From: Sorghum bicolor
Lineage: Eukaryota > Streptophyta > Magnoliopsida > Poales > Poaceae
Direction: 5' to 3'
NCBI RefSeq assembly: GCF_000003195.3
Contig: NC_012878.2
Coordinates: 19,506,641 to 19,570,640, forward strand
Length of the DNA: 64,000 nucleotides
This document shows positions 57,664 to 64,000 of this stretch, one piece after another. Under the pieces are notes generated by a model. That model saw only the letters and a list, made by a program, of their open reading frames with translations, was not told where the DNA came from and did not search any database. Positions within the stretch are counted from its first letter, which is position 1, and each line of letters begins with the position of its first letter. A program made the position numbers and the translations under genes.

Positions 57664-57790
57664 CCTGTAGAGGGTAAGTTTGGATTAGTAAGGGAGACCT
57701 TTAAGGTTAGCAAGAATGGGATTGATTCTATACAACCCAACCCAAGCAAGGAGGAAGGAATTTATCCAAGTGACATATCATGATGCATGC
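57664..57790 (-). other. Leader of C next to the insertion of B
   Basis: On the minus strand the bases before ORF0 are ACCCTCTACAG, a splice-acceptor-like sequence two bases before the ATG. The rest of the leader and the 5' LTR lie beyond B. Confidence 0.45.
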
Positions 57791-59001
57791 TGTTGACGGT
57801 CCTTAAGTATCAAATTTAATTATCAAATAAACAAAGAAAAGGATTCAAATGAAATCAACATCTAGACTTAGGGTTTTATCTGACAGAATTCCACGAGTTT
57901 TGGTGTTTGTCTATTTCTGCAGGGGGTTATCAGGAAATAAGGAAGAAAGGCCCACATGTCAGGATTACATAGAGATATCAACGCACCGAGCAATTTTCTA
58001 CCATCTAGAGGACTCTAGAAGTCACGGGAAGGAAGCGGAGGCCGAAAGGGGCCAGGCCTAGAGCGCCCGCCCCCTGTTGGATGCCAATCAGGACTCTCTT
58101 CGCATGGGATGTTCCACCGACCTATTGGATCAAGGAAAACATAGTACCACCTCGCCTACCGACCCAAAAACGCATAGAGGAGGAGGACTATATAAGGAGA
58201 CCCCCCTGGCCCCTAGAGAAGATAAGAAATTATCATAGAGATTGAGGGGTGCCCTCGAAGGAAAACCTCTTCTCTAAATAATATTTCTTTTTAGGCTTAG
58301 CAACCAATGTAAGTAGAAATAGATCTTCTAGTTTCTACTAGATTGAGAGAGATAGAGTGGAGGTGTAGATCGGAGGAAGGCCGACCTGTCGGTGTCTTCT
58401 CCGAGTTGTACCTGCGGGATCAAGTCTCCTAACCCGAGGCTTGCTTCTAAGATTCTTCAGTAATTCGACTTCTAATTCTAGTAAGTTCTTGTTTTATTGT
58501 TCTTTGGTTTATGAGTTTACGTAAATCCTCTTCCGGTTGAGTATTAGAGTAATCACTTGCTAGCGTAAACGTGGTGTTTAGGCTAGGGTACTCATAGATA
58601 TCCCCTGACTAGCTGGACCGTGGTAGTAGCGAGGAACGTGACATTTCCAAGTTACCTTTGTATCCCATATCTCGTTAGCAGGACGGGTAGGTTTATAGGT
58701 GCGGGTTGAACATCCTTTGTGTTGTCTAGATTCCGTGAGCCTCCCCAATAGAACAGTAGATCATCCTTACCAAGGTTAGAACGAGACTACGGTTGCAGTC
58801 TTCTCTATACATCACTCACAGCAAGAAACATTCTTTGTAGCCTAAAGGGGTAGTAGCAATAGATTTGGTTAGTCAGATGCACCCTTTCTCCCATTGGTAA
58901 AAATATAAATACGATAACTCTGGATAACCTCTCGGGTGAAATGCTCACCGATATCCGTGCGCTTGCGGATCATTTTCTAATTGCGTTACCAAATATCAAC
59001 A
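57791..59001 (+). repeat. 5' LTR of element B
   Basis: It starts TGTTGACGGTCCTTAAG and ends AAATATCAACA. TATATAA lies at 58189-58195. It is clearly related to the A LTR over its first 600 bp and in scattered blocks thereafter. Confidence 0.88.
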
Positions 59002-59009
59002 AGCATTTC

Positions 59010-59026
59010 TGGCGCCGCTGCCGGGG
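59010..59026 (+). other. Primer-binding site of B (tRNA-Asp type)
   Basis: TGGCGCCGCTGCCGGGG differs at one base from the tRNA-Asp complement, better preserved than in A. Confidence 0.87.
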
Positions 59027-59120
59027 AGAAAGACAGTTTGCTGAGATAACTATGAGTCTTGCTATTATCTTGTATTATACTTTTATACTTTTATTCTTTT
59101 ATCTTTTTACTTTTATCTTT

Positions 59121-60044
59121 ATGGATAACTCAAATTCCATACCTATTATTGAATTCTTTGCACATTCGGAGACCAGCCATAGACCATGGGAGTCAACACG
59201 TCCTGGCCCTAATTATGATCTGTGTCCGGAGCTGATTGCAATAGGTCAAAACCAACCCTTTTCTATAGCTGAGGTTCTATCTTTTAATCAAGAAGATAAT
59301 GCACTTTTAGCTACACCTAGGGAATCTGTTAATCTTTCTATAAATTCTGGTTCAGACCTAGCCCTACAAGACCATGTTTTTCCTAGATATTTTCACATTG
59401 GTCTTAATCATATAACCTTTGGTAGAGTCTTTCTTTCTTTATCTATTAGTAAAGGAAGGTATGTCTTCATTTGTGGACATCCTTCTTGCACTAGTCTTAA
59501 TAGAAAAATCTTAGAGAAAGAGAAGGAATCATCTCCCATACAAAGAGAGGAAGTTTCAATAGCCAATTTCCAAACATTTCAATCCCATGATTTGGCTATC
59601 CATCCCATCCTTGAGCTTAATAATTTCTACTATGCTCTTTCTCTTGAACCTCCCGATAATCCTATGAATCTCGCTAGACATCCCATGCATAAGGAGGATC
59701 GAGAAGAGCAACATCAATGGCTAGAGGGCATTAAAAATCCATGTGCTGTCACCATTGAATGGATAGATAAAACAAACTTGAGAGACAATCCTAGAGGAAT
59801 TTTAAACATTCATGAAGAATCATCCTTGGAGTTTGAGAATGAGAGAAACAATAGTGAGCATGGAAGTTATTTCATAAATACCTCACCAAGTCCATGCTCA
59901 TATGCAACATCTCCCCAATCAATTGGTCTCTCCAACATTACCACATTTGAGATCTCCAACCCTCTCTTCTTTTCTATTTATAAAAAATTTAAAAGAGCGG
60001 TTGTCGATGCATATCTCTATAATAAATATTGCAGATCTTGTTGA
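59121..60044 (+). CDS. gag-like frame of B lacking the capsid core
   Basis: A 307-residue open frame starts MDNSNSIPIIEFF, chosen because the frame upstream crosses the LTR and primer site. The N-terminal third and the C-terminal tail (SPQSIGLSNITTFEISNPLF, then YKKFKRAVVDAYLYN) correspond to the ends of the A gag. The capsid segment present in A (DLLRIEGMS to RFSDL) has no counterpart. The frame is open, so the protein could be made, but it should not assemble particles alone. Confidence 0.6.
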   Translation: MDNSNSIPIIEFFAHSETSHRPWESTRPGPNYDLCPELIAIGQNQPFSIAEVLSFNQEDNALLATPRESVNLSINSGSDLALQDHVFPRYFHIGLNHITFGRVFLSLSISKGRYVFICGHPSCTSLNRKILEKEKESSPIQREEVSIANFQTFQSHDLAIHPILELNNFYYALSLEPPDNPMNLARHPMHKEDREEQHQWLEGIKNPCAVTIEWIDKTNLRDNPRGILNIHEESSLEFENERNNSEHGSYFINTSPSPCSYATSPQSIGLSNITTFEISNPLFFSIYKKFKRAVVDAYLYNKYCRSC

Positions 60045-61355
60045 GTTAATTGATGGTTTCCCAAGGACAAGCTTAGTGTCCTAAAACAAGCACTTCTAAT
60101 TATTTGCAACATTGCCTTGTGTATTGAGCATATAAAGATAATTGTAGAAATATTCCTTCAGGTATTCTTGCCACTAACTTTTCTAGGATTGGAGCAAGAA
60201 GATCGGATGAATGACAAGCACAAGGTATGTCCAACCAATCATCATGCAACATTGAATTAAATTCATCCAAACTTGAATTTTGTAGCTTGGGGGAGTACTT
60301 TACATAAAAACATCTTTTGCCATGTTGCTACATTGGAGACATGCTCAATTTGTTAAATACTAATTACACTACTTCATCTCCACTTAAGTAGATCTCTATA
60401 AATGCTCTCATGCTACCTTTATTTGCTTTAGTATATGTCTAGGTTTGGAATAGTTTCATTTATCTCTTAATTAAGCATGGTGCTTAGTTTAGGAATGATG
60501 ATCTTACTTCCAAGGGATTTTAAATTAAGCATGGTGCTTAGGTTAAAATGCCCTTCTAAATCAAATTAGACATGGTGTCTAGGTTGATTTTTGAGCCGAT
60601 AGTATGCTATAGTAGATATGGGATATTTTGTTGGACTAACCCCTGCAGGAAAACTTTCAATATCAACCTGCGAAGTCCTGAGATAAACTCGCATTGGAGA
60701 TGAAGAAAGTGACACATGAAGTTTAACAATTTGCACAAGAAAGACGTAGCTCATAAGAGATGATTCATGGAGGGTGCCACAAACACGATGCACAACCGCT
60801 AAGAAAGGAAAGCTTCCACAAGGAGATACTGTACCGTTACTCTTCAAGTAAGGTAACATTTTAAGGTACCTGACTATCACTTTTATAAGCTTCTCCTTGG
60901 TTCTAGCGTTCACATAAAATAAAGAGACAAACATGTATGATTTGTAGCTCCAAATTAACCAACTTAATTAATTCAACATGTTTAGTCCTTTAATCTTTGT
61001 TCTTAGTACTACCTTCGTGATCCCACACTCCTAATCCTATAAGCTAAAATATTGCACATTCAATCTTTGGAAGATATAAACAAAACATAAATATAGATAG
61101 GTTATCTTTCCATTAGGTTGAGCCATCTGATCTAACAAATGTTTTAAATGCAACACTCATGATCCATCAACTTTGTCTTGCTCAATATGCTTAAGGTTAG
61201 AGAAGAACAAATACACTTTTGGTTCTGTTGGTGTTTTCCACCAACAGGGCCCATGCACTTGATCTCTGCCTTGTCTATATGAACAGGTACACTTCGAACA
61301 AAACCTAAAGGAGTTTTACAACTCCCAGACTCCACCAAGTGAAGGACCTGGATCT
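60045..61355 (+). other. Conserved non-coding interior of B with TGG-loop hairpins
   Basis: Perfect hairpins TAAGCA-TGG-TGCTTA at 60472-60486 and 60526-60540 and TAGACA-TGG-TGTCTA at 60567-60581 lie in sequence alignable with 43382-44819 of A. No gene is seen. Confidence 0.6.
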
Positions 61356-62045
61356 ATGAGCACAAACACACTGAGCAGGATATTGCCAACACCGCACTTC
61401 GAACTGCTGGGCAATCGAAGAACATGGGTGACACCGTATCAAGAGGTGCAGACGTCAAGGTTCACATCTAATCCAATGATGCACCTAAAGGATGAAGATG
61501 GTGGAAAGTCTTGTCCAGAAGACTTAAACCATTGGATCCTTGTCGGAGGAGGTCAAGATCGTCGACTCAAGTCGCCTTTCCTAATCAAGAAGGACGACCC
61601 TGGTGTTCCAAGCATCGAGTGCGCAATCAATGGATACTCTTTTCAGAAGACACTCTACGACATCGGATCTGATGACAACGTAATGGCCGCAGTCACTTAT
61701 CAGCTCCTGCATGGAACCATGCCCCTACAACCAACATACATTCAGCTCCAGATGATTTTTAGGTCATTAACATGGGAGAAGACGAGTATGATCCACCCAT
61801 CATCCTTGGAAGACCGTTCCTCGAACACTGTCAAAGCCATCATCTATATTGGAACCGGAGAAGTCCACATGCACTTCCCCTCTGAGGAGGTACGCCACTA
61901 CTTTAATGATTCTAACTATATAGTTGAAGATTCTAAGCAGGTCAGGACAAGAAGAAGACAACGCAACCGCAACCAGAGGAGGCAAATCATCAAGGACGGA
62001 TGGGTAGACTACGAAGGAGAAGTGATAAGGTCTGAAGACATATAG
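61356..62045 (+). CDS. Protease-like frame of B
   Basis: A 229-codon frame. After NTLSRILPTPHFELLGNRRT comes a retropepsin-like core with LYDIGSDDNVMA, where Asp-Ile-Gly is the active-site triad position, then QPTYIQLQM and an Arg-rich tail (RTRRRQRNRNQRRQ) ending EDI. It matches the end of Athila ORF1, as in element I (VYDTGSGCNIMSK). There is no reverse transcriptase downstream. Lengths and motifs suggest a protease domain left over from an autonomous ancestor; activity is uncertain. Confidence 0.65.
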   Translation: MSTNTLSRILPTPHFELLGNRRTWVTPYQEVQTSRFTSNPMMHLKDEDGGKSCPEDLNHWILVGGGQDRRLKSPFLIKKDDPGVPSIECAINGYSFQKTLYDIGSDDNVMAAVTYQLLHGTMPLQPTYIQLQMIFRSLTWEKTSMIHPSSLEDRSSNTVKAIIYIGTGEVHMHFPSEEVRHYFNDSNYIVEDSKQVRTRRRQRNRNQRRQIIKDGWVDYEGEVIRSEDI

Positions 62046-64000
62046 CTTGAACAGAACTGTCCTGAGGAGACCGTAGCACCGAGTCAGGTGTGGAGAGAGA
62101 AGATAGTTATACACGAAGAGAGGCACCGCCGGAAATCACCGACTATGCCACCTAGCGAATCCCTGGACGACTGAGAAAACGGAGAGTCCCGTTCGGAGGA
62201 CTTAAAAATACCGAACGCCTTGCCAAGAGGTAAACTTGGTAGTTATCCTTTCCATTCAATAGTTTGCTTAGTTAATCAGTTTCATGCTATCTTGAAAAGA
62301 AAATAAAAATGTTAAAAAAATAGTAAGCCCCATGTGAGTATGCTCATGGCATAAAACCCATAAGTACATTCACTGTGGTGGCATAAAAATAAAAAAAATA
62401 ATAATAAGTTTTCATCTTACAATAAAAATATAAAAATAATAAGTGCATGATACTGCTAAATAAGTAACATTTATTGAGGAGGCTCAACATGATAAAGGCT
62501 AGATATTTATGCTAACACTTAACCAGTTGCACAAAGCTTTGTTGTCTATTTGAGCTCCACAGAATTCAAGGATCAAAGAAGACTAGCAGACGGAGGACAT
62601 CATAATCGCTGTCAGGGTGCCGCTGACATTCAAATACACCTCTGTCACCTGCTAGCTACATCAGAAGAAATTACGTCAAAATCCAACTTGAGGGAGAGCA
62701 CCCCCATTTATCCACCTAAGTGTTTCTACTCGCGTTTATACTTTACTCAAATAATAAAAGATGCATAATCATGAAAACCCAAATAAAGATTTCGTGCTTT
62801 TATATATATTTTTTGCTTAGTTTGCTAAATAAATAAATAAATAAAGTTTGCTATGAACCCTCATGATAAACTCTCACATGGAAATGATGAATAGTTGCTC
62901 TGCCATGACTAGTTCTTAAAATTGAAATCTCTCTCAAGTTTAGGCATGACTGTTATGAAGTAAGATTTGCTCTAAACCTGAACTTGTGGGAAGAGTGCTT
63001 GATCTAAAGTCTAAGTCGTTAACGGATATGATATGGGAAGGTTGAGCTGCTGTTTATCTGTTCCTAGAGATGCTAGAATTCTGGAGAATTTTATCTTTGA
63101 AAATCTTTAAAATAACACATGATGAGTTCCTATATGATGAGAGTTTAAATTCTTACCACAGCCATATATACATGCTTATTAGACTTTGAGCCACACATTT
63201 ACTTTTTACTGCTTATGAGCATTGAGTGTGGTCAAGCTGTGTAGACCCTTAGGAGCTTGTCATGTGGTTAAAATCAAGATTCACTTGCACGTTCACTCAT
63301 ACATGCTACTTCTACTCCGGAAGTACAATCCACATATATCCACTCATTTCCATCTCCACATTCACCCGAAATTATTCTACTCCTAATCCGGGAGAGAATA
63401 GCCAAAAACATTTTCCTATCCCTGTTATTCCCTGTGAAATAGATGCTCGAGTTATCTTGGTTACTACCACTTGCTACATTATCTCAGGAGATGAGTGCTC
63501 TAAAAAAAACAAAAAGAAAAAAAAAAGAAAAAAAATATGAGGAAATAAAAAGGGGCAAGTGCCCGGAACCTCGAAGAAAAAGAAAAAAGTGAGACGAGAG
63601 GTAAAAATGGACAAGTGTCCGACAGTAGAATTAGGGGTACAAGATACCCACCTGAGAGGAATGAAAAAAAAATATAGAGCATCTCATACTCCCCAAAAAA
63701 GATTCAAAGTGCAAGAAAGGTTTGTATCCCCTCAAAAGAGCAAAAGTAGAATTAGACTTTCACCATTATTATCACCATCATCACCATACACCATCCATTC
63801 GCCACACATGCACATCTTGATTTGACTTATTGACTTGTTTCTCTGGATCCATGGTTTGACTATGCAATAAATGTCTTATAAGTATGTATTAGCTGTCTCC
63901 CACCTATGAGCTCCAGATATCAAAACCTTATTAGAGTAGGGTGAGAGAGAAGGCAATGTCACTATGCCTCATACCAAAAATACCACATACTTTGAGAGAA
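62046..64000 (+). other. Conserved non-coding 3' interior of B, with three-hairpin cluster
   Basis: It is colinear with 45012-46700 of A. The hairpin cluster recurs: GGGCA-AG-TGCCC (63553-63564), GGACA-AG-TGTCC (63609-63620) and GGGTA-CAAGA-TACCC (63635-63649), just after an A-rich run at 63503-63537. Short frames here differ from those in A and are not supported as genes. Confidence 0.65.

Larger units (their letters stand above)
47762..57790 (-). mobile_element. Element C: Tekay-like chromovirus (minus strand), interrupted by B
   Basis: Read on the minus strand: an upstream coiled-coil frame (ORF0), a single gag-pol frame ending in a chromodomain, a polypurine tract and a 4.3-kb 3' LTR. 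The 5' LTR and primer site lie beyond B, outside the window. C sits in the right LTR of A; the candidate left duplication is TGCAG (47757-47761). Five nonsense codons in gag-pol and two in ORF0 make this copy inactive. The chromodomain and very long LTRs fit the Tekay lineage. Confidence 0.88.
57791..64000 (+). mobile_element. Element B: Athila-like sister of A, running off the window
   Basis: B has a 1,211-bp left LTR, a tRNA-Asp primer site, a gag-like frame, conserved non-coding sequence and a protease-like frame. By alignment with A its right LTR should begin about 400-450 bp beyond the window. It has no reverse transcriptase or integrase in 5 kb of interior, so it is non-autonomous. It is inserted in the leader of C after GATGCATGC. 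Confidence 0.87.

Noticed and set aside
58941..59120. Upstream extension of the B gag frame
   Set aside because: It crosses the end of the LTR and the primer-binding site, which cannot be coding in the usual arrangement.

Overview
This window is plant nuclear DNA, most likely from a grass, and consists of nested LTR retrotransposons. The families (Athila-like, Tat/RIRE2-like and Tekay-like Ty3/gypsy elements, plus short non-autonomous elements), dense target-site duplications and lack of ordinary host exons suggest gene-poor, repeat-rich chromatin. The grass assignment is an inference from element style. I found no rRNA gene, tRNA gene, CRISPR array or free-standing host gene.

Layout, left to right: L1, a minus-strand Athila-like LTR (1-570 and 3169-3309), split by F, a complete 2.6-kb non-autonomous element (571-3168). 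F', a minus-strand relative of F (3310-4180). D, a complete 13-kb plus-strand Tekay-like element without coding capacity (4181-17235). E, a truncated, decayed minus-strand Tat element (17241-22840). H, a decayed plus-strand Athila pol (22841-25205). I, a minus-strand Athila-like element (25206-28105). A, a plus-strand Athila-like element lacking reverse transcriptase (28106-47760), whose gag is split by G. G is a young, apparently intact Tat element (29913-42268). C, a minus-strand Tekay-like chromovirus with a chromodomain (from 47762, running past the window end), is inserted in the right LTR of A. B, a plus-strand sister of A (57791-64000+), is inserted in the leader of C.

The insertion order can be read from the breaks. 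H is the innermost host. On the left, E sits in H, F' in E, D and L1 in F', and F in L1. On the right, I sits in the integrase of H, A in the protease of I, G and C in A, and B in C. Exact duplications were found for F (ATAAC), D (TATAC) and G (GATTG).

The most notable item is in G. Besides intact gag-protease and pol frames joined by a TAATG stop/start overlap, its 3' third carries, on the opposite strand, a gene with its own TATA box. I can model it as six exons joined by five GT-AG introns of 75-118 bp, all phase-consistent, giving about 933 residues with a plant mobile domain (PMD)-like N-terminal half and a long coiled-coil C terminus. A second unexplained signal is strong enrichment of GCCGAT/ATCGGC across LTRs, coding and antisense regions of G, shared with the diverged E.

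Likely working relations are these. G could move itself. C is an autonomous type disabled by several nonsense codons. D could be mobilised by C-like elements, and A and B by a full Athila. A keeps a gag core but has lost its protease; B keeps the protease but lacks the gag core.
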